This document shows positions 36,387 through 45,625 of a stretch of 64,000 bases of DNA, piece after piece. The number at the start of each line of letters is the position of its first letter. Within the stretch, counting starts at the first letter, position 1. Under the pieces are notes generated by a model. That model had not been told where the DNA came from. It saw only the letters and a list, made by a program, of their open reading frames with translations, and did no database searches. The translations under genes and the position numbers were made by a program. Source of the stretch: Ruegeria sp. R14_0 (GTDB lineage: Bacteria > Pseudomonadota > Alphaproteobacteria > Rhodobacterales > Rhodobacteraceae); the NCBI RefSeq assembly GCF_017743975.1, contig NZ_JAGHRC010000003.1:372001-436000 (forward strand), in the 5' to 3' direction.

Positions 36387-38264
36387 ATGGCACAAAAGAA
36401 CGACAACCCTGCTGATCCATTTAAGAAGGCGCTGGCCGAGGCCACCAAGGTCATGGCCGACGATCCTGAGTTGTCGGTCAGCTATACCGTCGACCCTTCG
36501 GGCCTGTCGGGCGAGTCGATGCGCTTGCCACAAGTCTCTCGCCGGATGACGCGTGAAGAAGTTTTGCTGGCGCGGGGTACCGCGGATGCTCTGGCGCTGC
36601 AGCGCAAGTACCATGACGATGCGACGCATAATCGCTATGCCCCTCCGGGAGATATGGCGCGGGACCTCTATGAAGCTATGGAGGTTGCCCGGTGTGAGGC
36701 GATGGGCGCGCGGGATATGCCCGGCACCGCCAGCAATATCGACGTCAAGATCGGACATGAAGCGCTGCGCCGTGGGTATGACCAGTGCAAGCAGCCTGCG
36801 GATGCGCCGCTTGCGGTCGCTGCGGGGTATCTGATCCGTCATCTGGCCACCGGGCGGGATCTTCCGCCTGCAGCTGAAAACATCATGAACCTGTGGCGCG
36901 GTTTTATCGAGGAACAGGCCGGCGGGACGCTGGAAAACCTGCAGGACATCCTGTCGGATCAAGCCGAATTTGCCAAATTCGCGCGTCAGATGATCAAGGA
37001 TCTGGGCTACGGCGACCAGTTGGGCGAAGACCCGGATGAACTGGACGAAGATCAGGAAGATCAGGCCGAAGACGACGCCGAAGAGCAGCCTGATCCTGAC
37101 AGCACCGGTCAGGATGATCAGGACGAACAAGAGGCCGATGCAACCCCTGAGCAAACGCAGGAAGAGCAGCAGGATCAATCTCAGGCTCAGGTCTCGATGG
37201 ACGAGATGGCCGATGAAGAGATGGGCGACGAGGCCGAGATGCCCGAGGGCGAAGCGCCGTTGGAGCCACCTGCCCCACCGCCTGCATCCGAGGCCGACCC
37301 GGACTACAAGGTCTATCTGAACACCTATGACGAAGAGATCATGGCCGAAGATCTGGCGGAACCTGCAGAGCTGGAGCGTCTGCGGGCCTATCTGGATCAA
37401 CAGTTGGAACCGCTGAAAGGCGCAGTCAGTCGACTGGCCAATAAATTGCAGCGCCGCCTGCAAGCTCAGCAGAACCGCAGCTGGGAGTTCGACCGTGAGG
37501 AAGGTATTCTGGACGCGGGCCGTTTGGCGCGTGTTGTGGCAAACCCGACAACGCCGCTGAGCTTTAAGGTCGAGAAAGATACCGAGTTCCGCGATACGGT
37601 CGTGACCCTGCTGCTGGACAACTCAGGCTCAATGCGCGGACGTCCGATTTCCATCGCGGCGATCTGTGCCGACGTTCTGGCCCGAACGCTGGAACGCTGC
37701 AACGTGAAGGTCGAAATTCTGGGCTTTACCACTCGTGCGTGGAAAGGCGGTCAGGCACGCGAGGCGTGGCTGAACGATGGCCGCCCGCAGCAGCCCGGAC
37801 GTCTGAACGATCTGCGCCACATCATCTACAAGGGCGCTGACGCGCCTTGGCGCCGTGCGCGACCCAATCTGGGGTTGATGATGAAAGAGGGCCTGCTGAA
37901 AGAGAACATCGATGGCGAGGCACTGGAATGGGCGCATCGTCGGATGCTGGCGCGGCGTGAGCAGCGCAAGATTCTGATGGTGATCTCGGATGGTGCGCCG
38001 GTCGACGATTCAACGCTCAGCGTAAACCCCGCGAATTATCTGGAAAAGCACCTGCGCGATGTGATCGCCATGGTCGAAAAGCGCAAGATGGTCGAACTGC
38101 TGGCCATCGGGATCGGCCACGACGTGACCCGTTATTATGACCGCGCGGTAACAATCACGGATGTTGAACAGCTGGCAGGTGCCATGACAGAGCAACTGGC
38201 GGCGCTGTTCGACAGTGATCCTCGCGCACGCGCACGCGTTATGGGGATGAAAAAGGCCAGCTAA
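36387..38264 (+). CDS. cobT: aerobic cobaltochelatase subunit CobT
   Basis: 625 residues. An N-terminal helical part is followed by a very acidic low-complexity stretch (about residues 212-310, rich in Asp, Glu and Gln) and a C-terminal von Willebrand A domain with the MIDAS motif DNSGSMRG near residues 411-418. CobT partners the CobS ring and links it to CobN during cobalt insertion. Its last codons and stop form a hairpin: 38253-38261 pairs with 38265-38273 and the TAA stop is the three-base loop. It is separated from cobS by 120 bases. Confidence 0.95.
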   Translation: MAQKNDNPADPFKKALAEATKVMADDPELSVSYTVDPSGLSGESMRLPQVSRRMTREEVLLARGTADALALQRKYHDDATHNRYAPPGDMARDLYEAMEVARCEAMGARDMPGTASNIDVKIGHEALRRGYDQCKQPADAPLAVAAGYLIRHLATGRDLPPAAENIMNLWRGFIEEQAGGTLENLQDILSDQAEFAKFARQMIKDLGYGDQLGEDPDELDEDQEDQAEDDAEEQPDPDSTGQDDQDEQEADATPEQTQEEQQDQSQAQVSMDEMADEEMGDEAEMPEGEAPLEPPAPPPASEADPDYKVYLNTYDEEIMAEDLAEPAELERLRAYLDQQLEPLKGAVSRLANKLQRRLQAQQNRSWEFDREEGILDAGRLARVVANPTTPLSFKVEKDTEFRDTVVTLLLDNSGSMRGRPISIAAICADVLARTLERCNVKVEILGFTTRAWKGGQAREAWLNDGRPQQPGRLNDLRHIIYKGADAPWRRARPNLGLMMKEGLLKENIDGEALEWAHRRMLARREQRKILMVISDGAPVDDSTLSVNPANYLEKHLRDVIAMVEKRKMVELLAIGIGHDVTRYYDRAVTITDVEQLAGAMTEQLAALFDSDPRARARVMGMKKAS

Positions 38265-38273
38265 GCTGGCCTT
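38253..38273 (+). terminator. hairpin with the cobT stop codon as its loop
   Basis: AAGGCCAGC and GCTGGCCTT, a perfect 9-bp stem, enclose exactly the TAA stop of cobT. A moderately T-rich stretch (GTCTTCAGTCTTT) follows. It may be a terminator or a 3' stabiliser; a ribosome at the stop would disrupt it. Confidence 0.55.
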
Positions 38274-38333
38274 GCCTCCGTCTTCAGTCTTTACCAAAAA
38301 TGAAGGGCCAAGCCCTATTGCAAGAGGTGTCTC

Positions 38334-40124
38334 ATGTTCCAGTCCTTCGAAGTCACCGCGCGCCCGGAACAGGGCCCGCCCCGTCTGGCGGCGCTGCGGG
38401 CAGAGATAGCCCAAGAAGGTTTGGACGGATTTCTGATCCCGCGCGCCGATGCTCATCAAGGTGAATATGTTGCCCCGCGCGATGCACGTCTTGCATGGCT
38501 GACCGGGTTCACCGGTTCGGCTGGGTTCTGCGTGGCATTGACCGATATTGCAGGTGTCTTCGTGGATGGACGCTATCGCACGCAAGTCAAAGCACAGGTT
38601 GCGGATGACTTTACCCCGGTCGACTGGCCCGAAATCAGCCTGAGCGCCTGGCTGAAACAGCAATTGCCGAGCGGTGGCAAGGTTGGGTTTGACCCTTGGC
38701 TGCACGCGACAGGGCAAATCTCGGCCGTGCAAAAAGAACTGGACGGAAGCGGTATCGAATTGGTGCGCAGCGAAAACCTTGTCGATCGGATATGGCCCGA
38801 TCAACCTGCCCCGCCGATGAACCCGGTGAAGGCACATCCGATTGAATTCGCAGGCGAGACGACCGAAAGCAAAATTCAGCGGCTGGCAAATGATCTGCAG
38901 CAGAATGGGCGCAGCGCAGCTGTCATCACGCTGCCCGACTCGATCATGTGGCTTCTGAACATCCGTGGCTCGGACATCGGGTACAACCCGGTCGCTCATG
39001 GTTTCGCAATTCTGCACGCAGATGGACGCGTCGACCTGTTCATGGCCGAACAGAAGCTGACCGACGTACGAGACCATCTGGGCGCTGGTGTGCAGGTTCA
39101 CGAACCCGCAGCGTTTCTTGACGCGGTCGCTGAGTTGCAAGGCGCGGTTCAAGTCGATCCGGGCACCCTGCCCCAAGCCGTTGCGGACGTGTTAGGCGAT
39201 AAGATGCGGGCCGGTGGAGACCCCTGCGCCTTGCCAAAGGCCCGCAAAAATGCGGCAGAGATTGCTGGCAGCGCCGAGGCGCATTTGCGCGATGCCGCAG
39301 CCGTCATCGAAACGCTGTGCTGGCTGGACGCTCAGGCTCCTGGCACCCTGACCGAGATCCAAGTCGTCACAAAGCTGGAAGAAAACCGCCGCCGCGATAA
39401 CGCGCTGCAAAACATCTCGTTCGATACGATTGCCGGCACTGGGTCTAACGGGGCGATCATGCACTACCGTGTCACCGACGAGACTGACAGTGTGTTGGAA
39501 AATGGGCACTTGCTGGTTCTTGATAGCGGCGGACAATATCTGGACGGCACCACTGACATCACCCGCACCATAGCCATCGGCGATGTGGGGAATGACGAAA
39601 AAGCCTGCTTTACCCGTGTGCTGAAAGGCATGATCAACATGTCCCTTCTGCGCTGGCCTGCCGGTCTGGCCGGGCGGGACATCGAGTGTATCGCACGCGT
39701 CCCCCTGTGGGCTGCCGGACAGGATTTCAATCACGGGGTCGGCCACGGTGTTGGTGCGTATCTGAGCGTCCATGAAGGACCGCAGCGTCTGTCCAAAGTC
39801 AGCCATGTACCTCTTGAACCGGGCATGATCCTGTCCAATGAGCCCGGTTACTACCGCGAAGGTGCCTTTGGCATTCGGATCGAGAACCTCGTGGTCGTGC
39901 AGGATGCCCCCTCACTTCCAACCGCAGATCCCGAACGTGCGATGTTGAACTGGCGGACGCTGACCTTTGTCCCGATTGACCGTCGGTTGATTGTTGTCGA
40001 TATGCTTACGGCAGACGAGCGCGACTGGCTGAACGCCTATCACCGAGACGTTGCAGAAAAACTGCGACCAAGGCTGGGCGTTGACGCTCAACTGTGGTTG
40101 GATGCCGCAACAGCACCAATCTGA
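38334..40124 (+). CDS. aminopeptidase P family protein (Xaa-Pro aminopeptidase, M24B)
   Basis: 596 residues, the long three-domain form (two creatinase-like N-terminal domains and a C-terminal pita-bread catalytic domain). The metal ligands are visible: the first Asp in LVLDSGGQYLDGTTDITRT near 399 and the second in the same block, the His in HGVGHGVGAYLSVHEGPQ near 470, and Glu residues in NEPGYYREGAFGIRIENLV near 502-520. It removes the N-terminal residue from peptides with proline second. The ATG at 38334 follows AAGAGG. It stands between cobT and a DUF427 gene. Confidence 0.93.
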   Translation: MFQSFEVTARPEQGPPRLAALRAEIAQEGLDGFLIPRADAHQGEYVAPRDARLAWLTGFTGSAGFCVALTDIAGVFVDGRYRTQVKAQVADDFTPVDWPEISLSAWLKQQLPSGGKVGFDPWLHATGQISAVQKELDGSGIELVRSENLVDRIWPDQPAPPMNPVKAHPIEFAGETTESKIQRLANDLQQNGRSAAVITLPDSIMWLLNIRGSDIGYNPVAHGFAILHADGRVDLFMAEQKLTDVRDHLGAGVQVHEPAAFLDAVAELQGAVQVDPGTLPQAVADVLGDKMRAGGDPCALPKARKNAAEIAGSAEAHLRDAAAVIETLCWLDAQAPGTLTEIQVVTKLEENRRRDNALQNISFDTIAGTGSNGAIMHYRVTDETDSVLENGHLLVLDSGGQYLDGTTDITRTIAIGDVGNDEKACFTRVLKGMINMSLLRWPAGLAGRDIECIARVPLWAAGQDFNHGVGHGVGAYLSVHEGPQRLSKVSHVPLEPGMILSNEPGYYREGAFGIRIENLVVVQDAPSLPTADPERAMLNWRTLTFVPIDRRLIVVDMLTADERDWLNAYHRDVAEKLRPRLGVDAQLWLDAATAPI

Positions 40125-40188
40125 CACTGAACTGTCACATAAACTGTGCAGAGGAGTGATCCGAAAGAACGACGAGGGAAAAGAAAAG

Positions 40189-40530
40189 ATGGCCGAAATA
40201 ACTATCCGCAAAGCAACCGGCAAATGGAGTGTTCGATCCGGTGGCGCTGTCCTCGGCGAAAGCGTGAACGCGCTGGAACTGTTGGAAGGGGATCTGGAAC
40301 CGGTGATCTATTTCCCACGTGCGGATATCGGCATGGCGTTTCTGGACCAGACCGACAAGGTCACGCATTGCCCGCATAAGGGCGACGCGACGCATTTCTC
40401 GATCGTCAACAAGTCTTCGGTAACGGAAAACGCGGCCTGGAGCTATGAAGACCCGATCCCGGCGGTGGCCGAGATCAAAGGCTATGTGGCCTTCTACCGT
40501 GTGGATTCCGTCAAAGTGGAACAGATTTAA
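40189..40530 (+). CDS. DUF427 domain-containing protein
   Basis: 113 residues. The family pattern is clear: a short N-terminal strand with ITIRKATGKWSVRSG, YFPRADIGMAFLDQTD near residues 43-58, CPHKGDATHFSIV near 64-76 and a C-terminal AWSYEDPIPAVAEIKGYVAFY. DUF427 proteins are small cytoplasmic beta-rich proteins of unknown role. GAGGGAAAAGAAAAG just upstream supports the ATG at 40189. It is 64 bases behind the aminopeptidase P gene and converges on the GMC-like gene. Confidence 0.85.
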   Translation: MAEITIRKATGKWSVRSGGAVLGESVNALELLEGDLEPVIYFPRADIGMAFLDQTDKVTHCPHKGDATHFSIVNKSSVTENAAWSYEDPIPAVAEIKGYVAFYRVDSVKVEQI

Positions 40531-40544
40531 GGGCGGCTTTTCCG

Positions 40545-41870
40545 TCAGATCGCCTCTCTGACCCGTTCAGCAAGCGCCATGTCGTGGCGCACCCGCCCAT
40601 AGGCCTGAGCCATGGATGTCAGGGTATGCGGCTGGCATCCGATCTCAGTCAGGCAAGAGGCATCGACAACCCGTACTCGGCCCTCAAAGGCTGTGTCGAC
40701 GGCTTGGTCCACCGGCTCTTTGCCCGTGCCCAGTGTCAAGTTGTGATAGTGGAAACCCTGCCCCGGCGCGGTAATGCCCAGATTGTGCCGCACGCGATGT
40801 GATGCAAGCCATTGCAGCAGACCCTGCAGCATCTTATCTTGATCGGGTTCAGGCAATTGGGTCGCCTCGATTGGTCCCTGATCCGGCCGATAGCGAAACT
40901 GCACATATGTTCTGCGCGTCCAAATACGTACCGGTTGTACAAAATCAATGAAACGCCCCATGCGCCACCCGCGCAGACGCGGCCCCAGACCCAAGGTCGT
41001 CGTCACCAGACTAACCGGCGCTTGTGACACAGCGTAGACCGAGGCGAACAAATCGCAACGCCCATCATTTCTCTGTTTGAGGGTGAGGGCGTTGAAATTT
41101 CCCCGGTTCATGTAATCCCGCGGTGACCCCAACGCGCGCCCAAGTCCCAGACAATTGATGGTATAAGGCGCGTGATCCAGAAAACCGATCTCGGCAACCT
41201 GCGGCAGGCTACGCGCCAGCAAGGTCGCAGTACCCAAAACACCGGCGGCCAGAAAAACGTGTCGCGCCCGAATCTGCGTGCCATCGTCCAGTGACAGGCT
41301 GACAGATTGCTGATTGTTCTCGATACGTTGAACCCGACCCGCGCGCACCTCAATCTGAGCGATTTCCGACAGGCGGTTTTCAACGGCCTGCGCCATCGCT
41401 CTCAGGCCACTATCCGGTTCATCCTTGGTTCCGACCAAAAGGCGTGGCGCGCTTTGTTCAAGCCCCTCGTCCAACTGTACTTTTCGGACACCGCCAATCA
41501 CGTGCAGGTCTCCTTGTACAGCGTCGCATGCGGCTTTGTATTCGGCCCAGGATCGAAGGAAATCCCCCTGCCCCCAAGGGTCGTCGTTGTCATAAACTTG
41601 CAGCTGTTTGCCCCAGTAATTGGCAAGCCCACCTATCTCTGCCGCGACAAACATGGGCGGCGCGTCGCCGGATACATCTGTGCGCTCGGCCAGGCAGGCC
41701 GGTTGTTGCCGTTCATACGCGACCGAAACGATTTTGGCCGGACCGCCTTTGCTGGGCTCGGACGCAGCGCCGGTTACCACCACAACCGAACCCGAAAAGC
41801 CGCGCATCGCGGTCAGAGCGGCGTACCCAGCAGGGCCCGCACCAATCAGTGCGACATCAAATACTTGCAT
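40545..41870 (-). CDS. FAD-dependent oxidoreductase, GMC-like
   Basis: 441 residues. The dinucleotide-binding motif GAGPAGYAALTA is near residues 11-22. The C-terminus VVDASCLTEIGCQPHTLTSMAQAYG resembles the GMC-type segment that carries the catalytic His (often in an Asn/His-Pro-Thr motif, here QPHTLT). It is shorter than typical GMC enzymes (about 530) and has no signal peptide. The substrate is unknown; choline, sugar and alcohol oxidases belong to this group, but none is implied. It starts 606 bases from the Tat-exported DUF3179 gene, divergent from it, with a gene-free low-GC region between. Confidence 0.7.
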   Translation of the reverse strand: MQVFDVALIGAGPAGYAALTAMRGFSGSVVVVTGAASEPSKGGPAKIVSVAYERQQPACLAERTDVSGDAPPMFVAAEIGGLANYWGKQLQVYDNDDPWGQGDFLRSWAEYKAACDAVQGDLHVIGGVRKVQLDEGLEQSAPRLLVGTKDEPDSGLRAMAQAVENRLSEIAQIEVRAGRVQRIENNQQSVSLSLDDGTQIRARHVFLAAGVLGTATLLARSLPQVAEIGFLDHAPYTINCLGLGRALGSPRDYMNRGNFNALTLKQRNDGRCDLFASVYAVSQAPVSLVTTTLGLGPRLRGWRMGRFIDFVQPVRIWTRRTYVQFRYRPDQGPIEATQLPEPDQDKMLQGLLQWLASHRVRHNLGITAPGQGFHYHNLTLGTGKEPVDQAVDTAFEGRVRVVDASCLTEIGCQPHTLTSMAQAYGRVRHDMALAERVREAI

Positions 41871-42475
41871 AAAATGAACCTATGACTGCCATCCGTGGCC
41901 TTGGCGACCAGCCGGTCACAAAACGAGCTCGGCTCGGAAGGCGTGAAAACAGAAAAACAGGATTGGAGAGAAAGTCTTTGGTTTGGGAATTCTTGCTTAC
42001 ACGTCTTGGTGCAGCAAACCTGCGGGAAAAACAAATGGAACGGAAAACGGGATGCAGAAATCGCATGTTCTAAGTGCCTCCGTTAACGAAAGTTCCAGTT
42101 CAAAATTAATTCAATGCCGCTATGCCGTTCAAGTTTCACGAATTTCACAGCCCTTCGACGCCCAAAACAGGCGAGGTACGTTGGTTCGATAAACACAGTC
42201 GTTCGCGGCGATATTGACTGATAATAACGAAAAACCCGCGTTTGGATCAAGAAATCGCAGAAAACGGGCCGGTTTCGCGCCGGTTTTGCAAGTGACGCTT
42301 CACAAGCAAAATCCCGCCAAGAAGTACTGTTTTACGTGTATTTGCGCCGCTTACTTCGGAGAAATTCGCCAATTTCACAACTTCGTGCGGTGCTCACAAC
42401 GTACTCACGCGGCTGTTGCATGCATTTGATCCATCATGGGTGCACACTGTCATCAGTCATCATCCAGAGGGTGCC
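41871..42475. other. gene-free lower-GC stretch between a flavoprotein gene and a DUF3179 gene
   Basis: About 600 bases with no reading frame I would call a gene. Base composition is visibly richer in A and T than the surrounding genes, with runs such as AAAACAGAAAAACAG and TTCAAAATTAATTC. It must hold the divergent promoters of both flanking genes. Several 60-70-codon frames are present but none has a convincing start or family pattern. I see no tRNA or recognised riboswitch. Confidence 0.6.
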
Positions 42476-43843
42476 ATGTCACTTACCCGTCGCCGTTTCG
42501 CAGGATCCGTTGGGGTCGGGCTGATACTGCCCGGCGCGCTTTCGGCTCAACAGGATCCGGTTCTTGAAGCCGTACGTTCAACCTTGTTTGGCAGCGCGGC
42601 AGAGTTCGAACAGGGCATGGCCTTCCTGCGAAAGCGAGGCAATCCGGATGTTGTTCCGGCCCTTCTGAGCGGCATGCGATTTGCCCGGCGGCGCAGCGAT
42701 GAAATCGCGCAGGTTATGCGCGACCTTACCGGACAAACCATCGGTACTGATTGGTTCGACTGGATGCTTTGGCAGGAACGGAACCCTCAGATTGTCCCGC
42801 ACCCATCGCTGATCCCCTTCAAGCGCGAGGTCCTGTTGGGAATCGACGGCAACTTTGACGTGTTTCTGAAGCCCGAGTATCTGCAACGCGACCGGATGAA
42901 GATCCGGCTGGAGGAGATCGCCTGGGGCGGTGTACGCAAGGACGGCATCCCCTCGCTGGATAACCCGGCGCTGATCCCGGTCGCGCGGGCGGACTATCTG
43001 AAAGACGACGATCTGGTTTTTGGCGTATCAATCAACGGGGATGAACGGGCCTATCCGCTGCGGATCATGGGCTGGCACGAGATGTTCAACGAGGTGATCG
43101 GCGGTGTCCCGGTCGCGTTGGCCTATTGTACATTATGCGGCTCGGGGATTCTGTTTGAAACGCAGGTGTCCGGCCGCCAGAAACCTTTGGTGTTTGGGTC
43201 ATCCGGGTTTCTGTACCGCTCGAACAAGCTGATGTTCGACCGGCAGACGCACTCTCTTTGGAACCAGTACACCGGCAAGCCGGTCGTTGGTCCACTTGTG
43301 AACAGCGGTATCGAGCTGAAGCAGCGCCCCGTCGTCATCACCACATGGCAAAACTGGAAGGCATCTCATCCCAAAACACAGGTTTTGTCCCGCAATACCG
43401 GGCACCGCCGGAACTATGGTTCGGGCGTGGTGTATCAAGAGTACTTTGCATCGCCCGAATTGATGTTCCCTGCCCTTGTGGACCAGTCGCGTCATCAGCA
43501 AAAAGACTATGTGTTCGCTATTCGTCAGTTCGGCGCGGCCCGGGCTTGGCCGCTGGATGCGTTCAACCGGGCGCGGGTCATCAACGATGCGATTGCCAGC
43601 AAGCCGCTGGTCTTGATCGGCAACGCGGACAAACGCGCAGTGCGGGCCTATGAAAGAAGGTCACACACATTTATCGCCTCAGACGGCAGCCTGATCGATG
43701 AAACGGGTCAGAAATGGACCCTGACCGAAGAGGCTCTGATCGGACCGAATGGCGCAGAGATGCCCCGAGTTGCAGGCCATATTTCGTACTGGTTTGCCTG
43801 GGACAACTACCTGGGGGACGCCGCTACCGTCTATAGGCGCTAG
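42476..43843 (+). CDS. Tat-exported DUF3179 domain protein
   Basis: 455 residues from the ATG at 42476, which follows AGAGGG. The N-terminus MSLTRRRFAGSVGVGLILPG is a twin-arginine signal, with cleavage likely near AQQ at about residues 24-26, so the protein should be exported folded to the periplasm. The body is DUF3179: ALAYCTLCGSGILFETQ (a CxxC near residue 220) and FDRQTHSLWNQYTGKPVVG near 259 are family blocks. Its role is unknown; CxxC and Tat export hint at a metal or cofactor. Its stop overlaps that of the convergent CLC gene by 4 bases (CTAG). Confidence 0.85.
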   Translation: MSLTRRRFAGSVGVGLILPGALSAQQDPVLEAVRSTLFGSAAEFEQGMAFLRKRGNPDVVPALLSGMRFARRRSDEIAQVMRDLTGQTIGTDWFDWMLWQERNPQIVPHPSLIPFKREVLLGIDGNFDVFLKPEYLQRDRMKIRLEEIAWGGVRKDGIPSLDNPALIPVARADYLKDDDLVFGVSINGDERAYPLRIMGWHEMFNEVIGGVPVALAYCTLCGSGILFETQVSGRQKPLVFGSSGFLYRSNKLMFDRQTHSLWNQYTGKPVVGPLVNSGIELKQRPVVITTWQNWKASHPKTQVLSRNTGHRRNYGSGVVYQEYFASPELMFPALVDQSRHQQKDYVFAIRQFGAARAWPLDAFNRARVINDAIASKPLVLIGNADKRAVRAYERRSHTFIASDGSLIDETGQKWTLTEEALIGPNGAEMPRVAGHISYWFAWDNYLGDAATVYRR

Positions 43844-45525
43844 GAGTGTTCCTCGGCCGCAGTGGCGGCCAGCGCCCGGTTGTACGCCTTCAGCGCATCG
43901 ATGTGGTACAGCGCACCAACCGGCTTTTCGGTGCCATCCGACTGCACGATCACAACGGGTATGCACGGGATGTCGTCCCGGTCGAAGTAAGGCATCGCGG
44001 CCTCAAGCGTTGCGCTGGCCGCGACACACAAGCCCTGCCCGATAAGCTCCTGCGCCTGCTCCTCGGTGATTGAGCGTGGATCGCCAAGCGGCCGCATAAC
44101 GGCCCCTGCGCGCAACATGGCCAGAAGGTAGGCTTGCGGCCCAGCGGCCAGATGTACGTTGCGGCGTTCCAGCTGCGTCAAGAAGAACGACCGGTCCACC
44201 AGCCGAGAGGCCAAAGCAGTCGACATCGAGACCGACACCATCACGGCCAGACCAATCTGCCAATCTCCGGTCAATTCAAAGACGATCATTGTCGTCGAAA
44301 TCGGTGCCCCCAAAACAGCCGCCGCAACAGCGCCCATGCCAGCAAACGCATACAACGTATGGGTGCCGGACACATCCGGCAGCAACCCGGTGGCGATCAA
44401 TCCAAACGCCAACCCCGTCAACGCTCCGATCATCAGCGAGGGCGAGAACACACCGCCCCCCATGCGCCCACCCATGGTGATCGCGACGGCAACCGTTTTG
44501 ATCACGGCAAACAAGATGGCGAAGGTCAGGGTCAGGTCTCCGGCCAGTGCGCGGATGGTTGTTTCATACCCAACGCCGATGATGTGCGGGAACCAAATCG
44601 CCAGAAGCCCCAGCATAGCCCCCGAAACCGCCGGACGCAGCCAGCGCGGAAGGGACAGGCGGTTTTGGATATGATTGCCGATATCCTCAGCAAAAAAAAT
44701 CGACCGCATCAACAGTAGAGAGACCAAACCGCAGATCAGGCCAAGGATCAGGAAAGCAGGCAGTTCGACGTAGAATTGCAGCGAGCCGGGCGTATCCAGC
44801 ACAAACTCGGTCACGTCACCATATTCCAGCCGGTTGATCACTGTCCCCGCGACCGAGGCGATCACAATGGGTGCAAAGGCGTGCACCGCAAAGTGGCGCA
44901 GCACGACCTCAAGCGCGAACAGCGCTCCTGCGATGGGAGAGTTAAAACTGGCCGAAACAGCAGCAGCGACGGCGCACCCCAACAGATCGCGCCCGGTGAT
45001 GCCATCGGCGTGGATCCGGTTGCTGACCCAGGTCGAGATCACGCCGGCCATATGCACCACCGGTCCTTCCCGCCCCGTCGATCCCCCGGTGCTGAGCGTG
45101 ATGAGCGAGGCAAAGAAAGAGGCGATACCCGCCTTGCTTTCGACCCTGCCATCGGTCACGGCGGCCCCCTCGATCACATCAGCCACGGATCGCACGCGCC
45201 CGTCGTCGGTGAATTTGTGCAAGATGACCCCGACGATCAGGCCTCCGATGATGGGAATGATCAGGATCAGGAACCACGGCAGCTTTTCCGCGTGGCTGTG
45301 CAGCAGCAAAATGTCATCCGTGTCATAGACATAGGCCTGTAGCGACCGGATCGCCTTGCGAAACCCCAGCGCCATGAAACCGGCGGCGATACCAATGGCC
45401 AGCGCGATGAACCAGAACTGAATCTGGCTGGGCCCGCGTCGCAGCATCACCCGCCAAGCGTCCTTGATCGCGGCCAGAGCCTGATTGAGCTGGTTGCGCA
45501 GAACGGTGCGGGTTGATTGGGTCAT
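43840..45525 (-). CDS. CLC-family chloride transport protein
   Basis: 561 residues with about 10-12 membrane helices in the first 430 and a CBS-like cytoplasmic C-terminus. GREGP at 151-155 holds the external gating Glu (Glu153, equivalent to Glu148 of ClC-ec1). At the inner proton-glutamate position the sequence reads LFALEVVLRHFAV, so Val207 replaces the Glu203 of ClC-ec1; channel-type CLCs read IEV there. Transport is therefore perhaps uncoupled chloride conduction instead of 2Cl-/H+ exchange. The protein sits in the inner membrane. The gene is convergent with the DUF3179 gene and about 100 bases from recN on the same strand; I see no operon link. Confidence 0.9.
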   Translation of the reverse strand: MTQSTRTVLRNQLNQALAAIKDAWRVMLRRGPSQIQFWFIALAIGIAAGFMALGFRKAIRSLQAYVYDTDDILLLHSHAEKLPWFLILIIPIIGGLIVGVILHKFTDDGRVRSVADVIEGAAVTDGRVESKAGIASFFASLITLSTGGSTGREGPVVHMAGVISTWVSNRIHADGITGRDLLGCAVAAAVSASFNSPIAGALFALEVVLRHFAVHAFAPIVIASVAGTVINRLEYGDVTEFVLDTPGSLQFYVELPAFLILGLICGLVSLLLMRSIFFAEDIGNHIQNRLSLPRWLRPAVSGAMLGLLAIWFPHIIGVGYETTIRALAGDLTLTFAILFAVIKTVAVAITMGGRMGGGVFSPSLMIGALTGLAFGLIATGLLPDVSGTHTLYAFAGMGAVAAAVLGAPISTTMIVFELTGDWQIGLAVMVSVSMSTALASRLVDRSFFLTQLERRNVHLAAGPQAYLLAMLRAGAVMRPLGDPRSITEEQAQELIGQGLCVAASATLEAAMPYFDRDDIPCIPVVIVQSDGTEKPVGALYHIDALKAYNRALAATAAEEHS

Positions 45526-45625
45526 TGGCCCTCGGGGATCACATCTGTCCCCTTAGTAAGCCACGGAGCGCCCTGATAAAAGTGAGATCGCGACGGTTTG
45601 ATTACAGGAAAGCGGCAGAAATGCC

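Noticed and set aside
41882..42429. Several 60-70-codon frames in the gene-free stretch before the DUF3179 gene
   Set aside because: They overlap each other in different frames, lack good ribosome sites and show no family pattern.
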